DNA of 8,427 nucleotides, taken from Deltaproteobacteria bacterium (lineage in GTDB: Bacteria > Desulfobacterota > Binatia > UBA9968). The notes under the pieces were generated by a model, which ran no database searches, was not told the DNA's origin, and saw only the letters and a list, made by a program, of their open reading frames with translations. A program made the translations under genes and the position numbers. The DNA lies in NCBI GenBank assembly GCA_023250495.1, contig JAHFAP010000140.1:1-8427 (forward strand), read 5' to 3'. Of this stretch, positions 1-6,020 are shown piece by piece; within the stretch, counting starts at the first letter, position 1, and every line of letters starts with the position of its first letter.

Positions 1-393
1 AAAATACTCTCGATCGGCAAGATTCAGGGGGGCTTGAAAGGGCAGGGCGCTGCAGATTACGTCTCCATTAAGGCCGATCGCCCCGAAGTTACTGTACCTT
101 GGATTTTGTTTTAGCTGATCGGCGAGAAAGGCGGAGCAGATCATCGGATCGAGTTGTTCTACCTGGGGTTGTTGCGCGAGTTCACTTAGGAGTTGGCGGG
201 CTTCGTTGATCAAGCGGCGTTGCTCCGTTACGGCTTGGCGGGCAATCTTCAGGGCACTTTCTCCCGCCTGAGCAGATCCTTGTAGGCGCTCTTCCCAGGC
301 CATATAAAGGATCAACCCTAAAGAGGGGATGATGACCAGGAGGACTAAAAGCAGCAGGCGGGCGCGCAGGCTCGAAAAAGAAAATCGAGGCAT
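1..393 (-). CDS. Membrane-anchored sensor protein, N-terminal part (Cache-like; probably histidine kinase or diguanylate cyclase)
   Basis: This is the first 131 codons of a gene that runs off the left edge; the frame is open throughout. Residues 1-12 are basic (RFSFSSLRAR). A hydrophobic stretch at about 13-33 is a clear membrane segment or signal anchor. A long polar helix (about 34-75, rich in Glu, Arg and Gln) follows. The stretch from about 100 (FGAIGLNGDVICSA, then NLADREYF at the cut) matches the fold and the typical R-x-YF signature of dCache/PDC extracellular sensor domains. In known proteins these precede HAMP, PAS, histidine kinase or GGDEF modules, so the output domain lies outside the window and cannot be named. 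The start is bounded by an in-frame stop 18 nt upstream that falls inside the heptad repeat. Shine-Dalgarno support is weak (GAGAG). Confidence is high for a real membrane sensor and low for its output type. Confidence 0.8.
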   Translation of the reverse strand, partial: MPRFSFSSLRARLLLLVLLVIIPSLGLILYMAWEERLQGSAQAGESALKIARQAVTEQRRLINEARQLLSELAQQPQVEQLDPMICSAFLADQLKQNPRYSNFGAIGLNGDVICSALPFQAPLNLADREYF

Positions 394-403
394 GATTTTA
401 GCT

Positions 404-438
404 CTCAGCTATCAGTTATCAGCTTTCAGCGATCAGCT
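404..438. repeat. Five tandem heptanucleotide repeats, consensus WTCAGCT
   Basis: Consecutive 7-mers are CTCAGCT, ATCAGTT, ATCAGCT, TTCAGCG and ATCAGCT, in exact 7-nt phase. The array begins 11 nt upstream of the sensor start codon, so it lies in that gene's leader. The same TCAGC-type words recur around 2212-2221 and, inverted, at 2284-2313. This indicates a dispersed genomic repeat family rather than a local accident. Arrays of this kind occur between genes in many environmental genomes; no function is known to me. Confidence 0.75.
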
Positions 439-485
439 TCCTCCCGCCCTTCCGACTAAGAGCACACTGCGCTCTTACAGGCCTC

Positions 486-523
486 AAAAAAACGTAAAAC
501 CCGACCGGAGTGATCCAGTCGGG
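486..523 (-). terminator. Intrinsic terminator, minus strand
   Basis: Read on the minus strand, a hairpin (523 to 500) has six G/C-rich pairs (CCCGAC with GTCGGG), one mismatch, three further pairs and a four-base loop. It is followed directly by TTTTACGTTTTTTT (499 to 486), a classical U-tract interrupted by three bases. It ends 93 nt before the sensor start codon. It can therefore end a small RNA or act as an attenuator for that gene. It does not fit the plus strand, where no T-tract follows. Confidence 0.8.
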
Positions 524-597
524 CTCATCGTTGATCGTCACGGCTGTGACCCACATAGGCCCGGCGGAATCAGACCAACTCACTATGGCGTTAACGC
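486..597 (-). ncRNA. Putative small structured RNA (about 110 nt) or attenuated leader
   Basis: The interval runs from the start expected below the promoter at 604-633 to the U-tract of the terminator. Visible structure, read on the minus strand: a palindrome GCGTTAACGC at the expected 5' end (597-588); a long-range 7-bp helix GTTGGTC/GATCAAC (579-573 with 536-530, one G-U pair); directly abutting it, a 5-bp hairpin GTCAC-AGCC-GTGAC (550-537); then the terminator stem. The AGCC loop could also pair with the GGC of the unpaired GGGCC segment. A translated alternative exists (a GTG or ATG frame running through the terminator), but it has no ribosome site and would have to be read through a strong hairpin. 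I do not recognise the RNA as 6S, tmRNA, RNase P or a named riboswitch. Confidence 0.5.
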
Positions 598-603
598 AAG
601 AAA

Positions 604-633
604 ATTATCGTACTTATAACCAGGAGTTGTCAA
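604..633 (-). promoter_or_regulatory. Sigma-70-type promoter for the putative small RNA
   Basis: On the minus strand, a perfect -35 box TTGACA (633-628) is followed after 18 nt by GATAAT (609-604), five of six matches to the -10 consensus. Transcription should start near 595-598. The surroundings are A/T-rich compared with the rest of the window. This is the best promoter match I see in the window. Confidence 0.65.
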
Positions 634-679
634 GGCGGCGCAACGCGGGGAAAGCGCGGCAGTATCAGTGCTCAGCGAC

Positions 680-697
680 ATGGACGTAGCCGTCCAT
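680..697. other. Perfect 7-bp hairpin downstream of the PIN pair
   Basis: ATGGACG (680-686) and CGTCCAT (691-697) form a perfect inverted repeat with a four-base loop, 67 nt past the stop of the minus-strand small protein gene. No T-tract follows on either strand, so it is not a good intrinsic terminator. It may protect the 3' end of the PIN transcript or bind a protein. Confidence 0.4.
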
Positions 698-763
698 CAA
701 GAGACGAGCGGGACAAAATTCTTCCTGACGAATCTTGGAGACGAGGACACTTCTAGATGTGCT

Positions 764-973
764 TCATCGAGAACCAGCGTGACGCTTTGGGAAAGGCTTG
801 GCTTCCGGGCGAAGCACGACACGTTGGAGGCGCAGCTTTCGGACCAGAGCCCGCGCCTTGCGGCTTGGTCCTGAGAAGAGCGTCTCCAGCGATTTGCCTC
901 TTCCGCGCTTGTACTTTTTCTCCCTTACCTCATGGATCCAACGCAGGGAGTCGCTTTCCCATCTCTCACTCAT
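764..973 (-). CDS. Small basic protein, probable antitoxin partner of the PIN ribonuclease
   Basis: 69 residues starting MSERWESDSLRWIHEVREKK. The start codon overlaps the end of the PIN gene by 8 nt (ATGAGTGA), so translation is probably coupled. The overlap is the main reason to accept so short a gene. The sequence is strongly basic (many Arg and Lys). Residues 6-20 form an amphipathic helix with a W-IHEVRE core, and 38-50 (RKARALVRKLRL) form a second basic helix. From memory, small proteins with a similar W/M-x-x-IR/VRE-x-x-Y start are encoded beside PIN proteins of this type. The role of antitoxin is inferred from that and from the overlap. No ribbon-helix-helix, AbrB or Phd/YefM signature is obvious. 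The tail after about residue 54 (PEAKPFPKRHAGSR) looks disordered. Confidence 0.6.
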   Translation of the reverse strand: MSERWESDSLRWIHEVREKKYKRGRGKSLETLFSGPSRKARALVRKLRLQRVVLRPEAKPFPKRHAGSR

Positions 974-1427
974 AGAGCACCTCTTCGGGGGATATGATAT
1001 CGATCTGGGGGTATCCTAATCGTACGTTCACCGAATGAAAGAGCCGTTTTCTACGCAAATTAACAAGGTGCTTAAAGTTCCAGGAGACAAGAGCGTCAAC
1101 TGCCGCGACTGATGCCACGCCCACATGTCGCGCGTCGTCACGGAATCTCAGCGGCACGACGCGTGACGCAACATAGGCCTCGGCCAGCCTCAAGCTCTCT
1201 GGGGATTCAGACAGTACCCGGGGCCGCACTTCACGCAGGACTTGTTCCAGAGAGGGCCTGAGGCGTAGAGGCGCCCCAGCGACTTCGTCAAGGACCACGT
1301 CGGAGATATAGAGGCTATCCCCTCGCTGATCTGTCGCTCGGAAAAACATCTTCGTCCTCTCGATCCGACCAGGCGGTTCGAGATCAAAGAAAGCCCCAAA
1401 GACCGAGGTATCTAGATAAAGCCGCAT
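966..1427 (-). CDS. PIN-domain ribonuclease, VapC-like toxin
   Basis: 153 residues, a full-length single PIN domain. Acidic residues expected to bind Mg/Mn are visible: D6 in the first strand (RLYLDTSVFG), E48 in VVLDEVAGAP, D97/D98 in the RDDARHVGVA helix, and D111 followed by the signature ALVSWNFKHLVN (112-123). The active site therefore looks intact. PIN toxins of this class cleave tRNA or other RNA when free of their antitoxin. The gene is followed by an 8-nt-overlapping small gene that probably encodes the partner, so the order is toxin first, the reverse of usual vapBC. The start MRLYLDTS is the standard beginning of the fold. No Shine-Dalgarno sequence precedes it, which agrees with a possible leaderless transcript. 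The specific target cannot be read from sequence. Confidence 0.85.
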   Translation of the reverse strand: MRLYLDTSVFGAFFDLEPPGRIERTKMFFRATDQRGDSLYISDVVLDEVAGAPLRLRPSLEQVLREVRPRVLSESPESLRLAEAYVASRVVPLRFRDDARHVGVASVAAVDALVSWNFKHLVNLRRKRLFHSVNVRLGYPQIDIISPEEVLYE

Positions 1428-1436
1428 CTACTATGA

Positions 1437-1465
1437 ATTTTATGCGATAGAGCCCAGCCGGGCAA
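1437..1465 (-). promoter_or_regulatory. Candidate promoter of the PIN pair, nearly leaderless
   Basis: On the minus strand, TTGCCC (1465-1460, four of six) and TAAAAT (1442-1437, five of six) are separated by exactly 17 nt. The start point would be near 1430, two or three bases before the PIN ATG at 1427, giving an almost leaderless mRNA. This is consistent with the missing ribosome site. The match is moderate and could be chance. Confidence 0.35.
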
Positions 1466-1526
1466 GGGCTTTCTTTCGTCGGCGTCTTCTTCTCTTTCCT
1501 CAACCTCTGTGCTAGCAGAATCCCGT

Positions 1527-2207
1527 ATGGCAGATCTCAGGCAACTCAGCCGGAGCGTTATCCAGTGCCAGAAATGTCCCCGTCTTGTCCGTTGGCGGGA
1601 GCAGGTGGCGAAAGAGCCACCGCGTCGCTATCACGGCGAGATGTACTGGGCGAAGCCGCTGCCGGGATTCGGCGATCCCAAGGCGCGTCTCCTCATCGTC
1701 GGCTTGGCGCCGGCCGCGCATGGAGGGAATCGCACAGGGAGAATCTTCACCGGCGACCGCAGCGGTGACTGGCTCTACGGGACACTTCACCTCTTTGGCT
1801 TTTCCAATCAGCCGACTTCAGTTCATTGCGACGATGGATTGGAGCTCAGAGATTGCTACATAACGGCGGCCGTGCGCTGCGCCCCTCCGGCCAACAAGCC
1901 TTCCAGAACTGAATTTGAGAGGTGCCGCCCGTATCTGGTGGAAGAGCTGCGGCTTTTGAAGCACGTGCGCGTGGTCGTTGCGCTCGGTAAGATCGCCTTT
2001 GACTCGTTTCTCAAGGCGTACCAGGAAAACGGCAGCACTATCCCAAAGCCCCGCCCCCAGTTCCGCCACGGCGGAGTCGCGCGGTTGGCGGAGGATTTAA
2101 CTCTCGTTGCGTCGTACCATCCCAGCCAGCAGAATACCTTTACCGGAAAGTTGACGAAGAAGATGTTTGATGAAATCTTTGAAAAAGCGCGAGGGCTGAT
2201 ACGCTAG
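1527..2207 (+). CDS. udgB: Uracil-DNA glycosylase, family 5 (UdgB type)
   Basis: Removes uracil, and in characterised family 5 members also hypoxanthine or xanthine, from DNA as the first step of base excision repair. Numbered from the upstream GTG at 1509, four cysteines suited to a 4Fe-4S cluster are visible: C20 and C23 (CQKC), C124 (RCAPP) and C139 (RCRPY). The family 5 hallmark GLAPAAHGGNRTG lies at 65-77. It lacks the Glu or Asp-type catalytic residue of families 1 and 4 in motif 1. GDRSGDWLYG lies at 82-91, and motif 2 SYHPS, with its conserved His, at 202-206. The length of 226-232 residues is typical. I prefer ATG 1527 because family proteins usually begin about a dozen residues before the first Cys. 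GTG 1509 stays possible, and neither has a good ribosome site. The gene is transcribed divergently from the PIN pair. Confidence 0.92.
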   Translation: MADLRQLSRSVIQCQKCPRLVRWREQVAKEPPRRYHGEMYWAKPLPGFGDPKARLLIVGLAPAAHGGNRTGRIFTGDRSGDWLYGTLHLFGFSNQPTSVHCDDGLELRDCYITAAVRCAPPANKPSRTEFERCRPYLVEELRLLKHVRVVVALGKIAFDSFLKAYQENGSTIPKPRPQFRHGGVARLAEDLTLVASYHPSQQNTFTGKLTKKMFDEIFEKARGLIR

Positions 2208-2208
2208 C

Positions 2209-2313
2209 CTTTAGCTTTCAGCCCAGATCGAATTCCCTCACCCAACCCTCTCCCTGAGGGAGAGGGCAAGAGTGAGGGTTGGCTGATTGCTGACGGATTC
2301 TTAGCTGATAGCT
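2209..2313. repeat. Composite intergenic repeat: REP-like palindrome flanked by heptad remnants
   Basis: The core is an imperfect palindrome. CCCTCTCCC (2246-2254) pairs with GGGAGAGGG (2258-2266) around a three-base loop. An outer 7-bp arm, CCCTCAC (2235-2241) with GTGAGGG (2272-2278), is separated from it by small internal loops. Such CCCTCACCC/CCCTCTCCC palindromes are widespread intergenic repeats in proteobacteria-like genomes. On the left lies TTTAGCTTTCAGC; on the right, inverted, GCTGATTGCTGAC and TTAGCTGATAGCT. Both sides resemble the heptads at 404-438. The element fills most of the spacer between the glycosylase and the dehydrogenase. Transcribed, it would form a stable stem that could stabilise or end the upstream mRNA, but it has no U-tract. 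Confidence 0.8.
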
Positions 2314-2343
2314 TCATTGAAACGTGTTATAACGATCACGCAG

Positions 2344-5241
2344 ATGGACACCACCCGAGAACAGCTCTATCGCGAGATCGGCACCGAGCTTAAAAAGAGC
2401 CTCGAAGGCGACGTACGCTTTGACCGCTATTCGCGCCTGCTCTATTCCACCGATGCCTCGATCTACGAGATCGAGCCTATCGGCGTCGTGATCCCGCGCC
2501 ATAAAGGAGACGTGCAGGCGGCGATGGAGGTGGCCAACCGCTATCACGTTCCCGTCCTCCCTCGCGGCGGCGGGACCGCGCTGGCGGGCCAGACCGTGGG
2601 CCATGCGATCGTGCTGGATTTTTCCAAGTACATGAACCGCGTCCTCGAGGTCAACACGGAGGAGATGTGGTGCCGGGTAGAGCCGGGGCTGGTCCAGGAT
2701 GAGCTGAATGCTTATGCAAGGCCGATGGGGCTCCAATTCGGCCCGGACACTTCCACGTCGAACCGGGCCACTATCGGCGGGATGATCGGCAACAACTCCG
2801 CCGGCGCTCACTCGCTTACGTATGGGAAGACCCTCGATCACGTTTTGGAGCTGACGGTCCTGCTCTCCGACGGGAGCGAAGTGGCGCTGAAAGATCTTGC
2901 TCCGGAGGCGCTCGCCGCCAAGGCCGGGGAAATTAGTCTGGAGGGGCGGATCTGCCACGAAGTGCAGCGGCTGGCGACTCAACATCGGGAGGAAATCCTG
3001 GCGCGCTACCCCAAGATCATGCGCCGGGTCTCCGGCTACAATCTCGATGAGTTCGTCAAGCCGCAGCCTTTCAACCTCTCGCGCATGGTGGTCGGCTCCG
3101 AAGGGACCTTGGCCTGCGTCGTGGAAGCCAAGATGCGCTTGGTCCCAAAACCGAAATGGACGGCGCTCGACGTCATTCACTTTCAGGATGACATGGAGGC
3201 GCTGGCAGCGTCCCATGCGATTTTGGAAACCGCGCCGTACGCTCTTGAGTCGACCGATAAGATGATCCTCGACCTTGCCCGGGGCAACATCGTGCAATCC
3301 AGGCGGCTGGGGTTCGTCCAGGGAAATCCAAATTCCCTGCTCATGGTCGAGTACGCCGGCGACACCGAAGAAGAGGTGAAAGAACAAGTTTACAAACTCG
3401 AAAGGCTACGCAAATCTCATGGCATCGGCTACGCTGCCAGTTTGGCTTTCAAGCCGGAGGAGGTGCGCGCCATTTGGGGCGTCCGGAAGGCGGGCCTGGG
3501 TTTGCTGCTTGGCACCAAGGGCGACAAGAAGCCCATTGCCTTTGTTGAAGACACCGCTGTTGAGCCGGCCAAGCTGCCGGAATTCATCAAGCGTTTCAGA
3601 GAGATTCTCACGGCTCACAACGCTATTGCCGGCTACTACGGCCACTGCTCGGTCGGCTGCATGCACATCCGCCCGTTCATCAATCTCAAAGAAGAAAGCG
3701 AAGTCAAAAAGATGACGGCCATTGCGGATGAGATTTCAGATCTCGTGCTGGAGTTTCACGGGGCGCTTTCGGGAGAGCACGGCGACGGTTTGTCCCGCAG
3801 CCACTTCAACGAGAAGCTCTACGGCCCCGCGCTCTATGATGCATTCCGGCGGGTCAAGCACGCCTTCGATCCCAGAAACCTCATGAATCCCGGCAAAATC
3901 GTGGACGCGCCGGCGATGACCGAATCGCTGCGCATCGGACCAGAGTATAAAACCTGGCAGCCGCAGACGCTGCTGGACTTCAGCTCCCAGGGCGGCTTCG
4001 CCGCGGCGGTGGAGATGTGCAGCGGCATGGGGGAGTGCCGCAAAAAACTCGAAGGGACGATGTGCCCCTCGTACATGGCGACGCTGGACGAGGAGCATTC
4101 CACGCGCGGACGGGCCAACGCTCTGCGCGCGGTGCTCTCGGGAAAAGTCCCGAAGGAGGAGTTCACCGGCAAGCGCCTCTATGAGGTCCTGGATCTCTGT
4201 CTGGAGTGCAAAGCGTGCAAGGCGGAGTGCCCTTCCAACGTGGACATGGCAAAGCTCAAGTACGAGTTTCTCCACCATTACCATAAGGCCAACGGCCTGC
4301 CGCTGCGCAACCTGTTGTTCGGCGGGATCGAGCAGTTGAATCGCTGGGGCTCGCGCCTTGCGCCGCTCTCCAACTGGATTGCGAAGTCCGCGCTGAGCCG
4401 CCGGCTCCTGGAATGGGTGGCCGGAATCGATTCCAGGCGTCCGCTGCCGCCGTTCGCCGGCGAGACCTTCGAGGATTGGTTCCATAGCCACCGCTTCGAG
4501 GGCAGGGAGACGAAAGGACAGCTCCTGCTCTTCTACGACACATTTAACAATTTCAACACGCCCTCGGTCGCCGTCTCCGCCACGCGCCTTTTGGAGCGCG
4601 CGGGCTATCGCGTCACGCTGGCGGAGAAAAGATGCTGCGGCCGCCCGATGATCTCCAAGGGCATGCTCGAACAGGCGCGCGACCATGCCGCCTGGAACGT
4701 CGAGCGTCTTTTCCCCCACGCGCGCCGGGACGTTGCCATCGTCGGCCTTGAGCCTTCCTGCCTGCTCACGCTGAGAGATGAATATCCCGAGCTGTTGCGC
4801 AGCCAGGAAGCGAAGGTCGTGGCGCGGCAGAGTTTTCTCCTGGAGGAATTTCTTCTGCGGGAGCGGGATGCGGGACGGCTCTCGCTCGATTTTGCAAAGA
4901 CCGAAGGCAAGGCGCTCCTCCACGGCCACTGTCATCAGAAGGCGCTGGTCGGCACCGCGCCGACAGTCGAAGTCCTGCGCTGGGCCGGATACGCGGTGAA
5001 TGAAGTCGATTCCGGCTGCTGCGGCATGGCCGGCTCCTTCGGCTTTGAGAAGGAGCACTATGATCTCTCCCTGGCTATCGCCAAACGCCGCCTCGTGCCG
5101 GCGGTCGAGGCCGCGGGCGAGGACGTGGAAATCGTCGCCTCTGGAATCTCCTGCCGCCAACAAATCGAGCACCTCACCGGCCGCAAAGCGAAACATCCGG
5201 CGGAACTGCTATGGGATAAGCTAGAGAAAAGTGCCGAGTAA
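2344..5241 (+). CDS. FAD-linked 2-hydroxyacid dehydrogenase fused to Fe-S and CCG domains (YdiJ/D-lactate dehydrogenase-like)
   Basis: 965 residues. The FAD-binding type 4 domain (about 30-260) carries RGGGTALAG at 74 and IGGMIGNNSAG at 144. The FAD-oxidase C-terminal domain (about 280-530) has GHCSVGCMHIRP at 433-444, HGDG at 479-482 and an NPGKIV end. An iron-sulfur module follows, with C559, C565 and C574-P, then C619-x2-C622-x2-C625-x3-C629-P. Two CCG domains of the GlpC/heterodisulfide reductase type follow: C764-C765-G, HGHCHQKA at 860 and C892-C893-G. Relatives oxidise D-2-hydroxyacids such as D-lactate, D-2-hydroxyglutarate or glycolate and pass electrons through Fe-S centres to the quinone pool or another carrier. 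The exact substrate is not readable. ATG 2344 is chosen; an in-frame TTG at 2317 sits next to the repeat and has no ribosome site. No clear promoter was found upstream. It is probably the first gene of the operon. Confidence 0.9.
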   Translation: MDTTREQLYREIGTELKKSLEGDVRFDRYSRLLYSTDASIYEIEPIGVVIPRHKGDVQAAMEVANRYHVPVLPRGGGTALAGQTVGHAIVLDFSKYMNRVLEVNTEEMWCRVEPGLVQDELNAYARPMGLQFGPDTSTSNRATIGGMIGNNSAGAHSLTYGKTLDHVLELTVLLSDGSEVALKDLAPEALAAKAGEISLEGRICHEVQRLATQHREEILARYPKIMRRVSGYNLDEFVKPQPFNLSRMVVGSEGTLACVVEAKMRLVPKPKWTALDVIHFQDDMEALAASHAILETAPYALESTDKMILDLARGNIVQSRRLGFVQGNPNSLLMVEYAGDTEEEVKEQVYKLERLRKSHGIGYAASLAFKPEEVRAIWGVRKAGLGLLLGTKGDKKPIAFVEDTAVEPAKLPEFIKRFREILTAHNAIAGYYGHCSVGCMHIRPFINLKEESEVKKMTAIADEISDLVLEFHGALSGEHGDGLSRSHFNEKLYGPALYDAFRRVKHAFDPRNLMNPGKIVDAPAMTESLRIGPEYKTWQPQTLLDFSSQGGFAAAVEMCSGMGECRKKLEGTMCPSYMATLDEEHSTRGRANALRAVLSGKVPKEEFTGKRLYEVLDLCLECKACKAECPSNVDMAKLKYEFLHHYHKANGLPLRNLLFGGIEQLNRWGSRLAPLSNWIAKSALSRRLLEWVAGIDSRRPLPPFAGETFEDWFHSHRFEGRETKGQLLLFYDTFNNFNTPSVAVSATRLLERAGYRVTLAEKRCCGRPMISKGMLEQARDHAAWNVERLFPHARRDVAIVGLEPSCLLTLRDEYPELLRSQEAKVVARQSFLLEEFLLRERDAGRLSLDFAKTEGKALLHGHCHQKALVGTAPTVEVLRWAGYAVNEVDSGCCGMAGSFGFEKEHYDLSLAIAKRRLVPAVEAAGEDVEIVASGISCRQQIEHLTGRKAKHPAELLWDKLEKSAE

Positions 5242-5277
5242 CAAGGACTGACGACTGAGCCTCAAGGGGAAGACGCC

Positions 5278-6018
5278 ATGAACACTGTAAATCGCGATCT
5301 TACGATGGAAAGGGATGGCACCGCTGGATACATAGCGCATCCAGTGCGCGGCGGGCGCGGACCCGGGCTGTTGATCGTCCACCATCACTATGGAGTCACG
5401 GGGCACCTTAAAAGCTTTGCGTGCAACCTCGCCCAGCTCGGATACACGACGGTGATACCCGATCTCTACCAATTGCTCGGCGCCTCAGAGCCGTTCAATG
5501 TCCACACCGGATCCGAGTTGCAGGCCAAAACGACGGATGCGCAATTCGTGCAGGTCATTGATCGAGGCTGGCGGTATCTCCTGGGCTGGAGCGATGTGGA
5601 TCAGGCGCGCGTCGGCGTTGTCGGATTTTGTATGGGAGGGCGCATCGGCATTCACTTTGTGGCCGCTACTCCGTCGGTGCGCGCCTTCGTTGGTTACTAC
5701 CCGTCCGTGCGCGACGAACAGCCAAGCGAGCATCGCCCGCGCCATCCCTGCGATGCGGCGCGCGAGTTCAAATGTCCATCTCTCATCTACTACGGAGCGA
5801 AAGATCACGTCGCTCCGGTTCACATTCAGGAGCGATTGTGGAAAAGCTTTGCCGAGAACGGCCAGCAACTCGAATGGCATTTCTTCCCGCATGCCGGGCA
5901 CGGATTTGCTCTGGCAGACGGAGATTGCTACGACCCGAATCTTGCGAGTCTCGTATGGCCGCTGAGCGCTGATTTCTTGGCCCGGGAGCTGCAAGACGCG
6001 GCAGAAGATAGAAGGTAG
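5278..6018 (+). CDS. Dienelactone hydrolase family alpha/beta hydrolase
   Basis: 246 residues, the usual length. The catalytic triad of the family is visible: nucleophile C118 in GFCMGG (116-121), D176 in YYGAKDHVAP and H208 in HAGHGFA. Characterised members open the lactone ring of dienelactones to maleylacetate in chloroaromatic degradation, but many family members act on other esters or lactones. The Glu that contacts the nucleophile in classical enzymes (QEIFGVN region) appears replaced: the segment reads HHHYGVTG (35-42). The chemistry may therefore differ. An AAGGGGA ribosome site (5264-5270) lies 7 nt before the ATG. The gene follows the dehydrogenase by 36 nt and precedes the next gene by 2 nt, so co-transcription is likely. 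It has no signal peptide and is presumably cytoplasmic. Confidence 0.9.
   Translation: MNTVNRDLTMERDGTAGYIAHPVRGGRGPGLLIVHHHYGVTGHLKSFACNLAQLGYTTVIPDLYQLLGASEPFNVHTGSELQAKTTDAQFVQVIDRGWRYLLGWSDVDQARVGVVGFCMGGRIGIHFVAATPSVRAFVGYYPSVRDEQPSEHRPRHPCDAAREFKCPSLIYYGAKDHVAPVHIQERLWKSFAENGQQLEWHFFPHAGHGFALADGDCYDPNLASLVWPLSADFLARELQDAAEDRR
6010..6015 (+). promoter_or_regulatory. Ribosome binding site supporting a GTG start
   Basis: AGAAGG ends 5 nt before the GTG at 6021 and overlaps the last codons of the hydrolase gene. It is the main reason for choosing GTG as the start of the next gene, where no ATG is suitably placed. Confidence 0.6.
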
Positions 6019-6020
6019 TT

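Larger units (their letters stand above)
394..763. other. 370-bp gene-free interval with repeats and a small RNA unit
   Basis: No convincing protein gene lies here. Short plus-strand reading frames lack ribosome sites, and they overlap the minus-strand genes or the terminator. The interval holds the heptad repeat (404-438), an intrinsic terminator (486-523), a structured putative transcript, a sigma-70-type promoter (604-633) and a perfect 7-bp hairpin (680-697). I see nothing identifiable between 698 and 763. Confidence 0.7.

Noticed and set aside
404..438. CRISPR array
   Set aside because: The units are 7 nt with no spacers, and no cas genes are present.
486..597. tRNA, or a small peptide gene, in the putative small RNA interval
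   Set aside because: No cloverleaf or CCA end can be formed. The peptide frame would run through a strong terminator and lacks a ribosome site.
329..619. Plus-strand frame of 96 codons across the sensor start, heptads and terminator
   Set aside because: It translates the heptad repeat and the terminator stem and overlaps the sensor gene antisense; it is not a believable protein.
668..1019. Several short plus-strand frames across the PIN pair
   Set aside because: They are antisense to the PIN gene or its partner, without ribosome sites or motifs.
1451..1470. Hairpin AGCCC/GGGCT followed by a pyrimidine-rich run, as a plus-strand terminator
   Set aside because: The stem is only 5 bp with a 10-base loop, no plus-strand gene precedes it, and the run downstream is mixed C/T rather than a T-tract.
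2235..2278. REP-like palindrome as an intrinsic terminator of the glycosylase gene
   Set aside because: The stem is strong, but no T-tract follows on either strand; it is better described as a dispersed repeat.
2317..2343. TTG at 2317 as the start of the dehydrogenase
   Set aside because: It would add nine residues unlike the family start, abuts the repeat element and has no ribosome site; ATG 2344 is simpler.
2314..3387. Minus-strand open frame (357 codons) opposite the first third of the dehydrogenase
   Set aside because: Same reasoning: it mirrors the real gene's codon phase, has no ribosome site and no recognisable motif.
3736..5196. Long minus-strand open frame (486 codons) opposite the dehydrogenase
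   Set aside because: It lies wholly antisense to a gene with clear domain motifs. It reads as low-complexity Arg/Ala/Gly/Leu-rich sequence without motifs, as expected from GC-rich codon bias.
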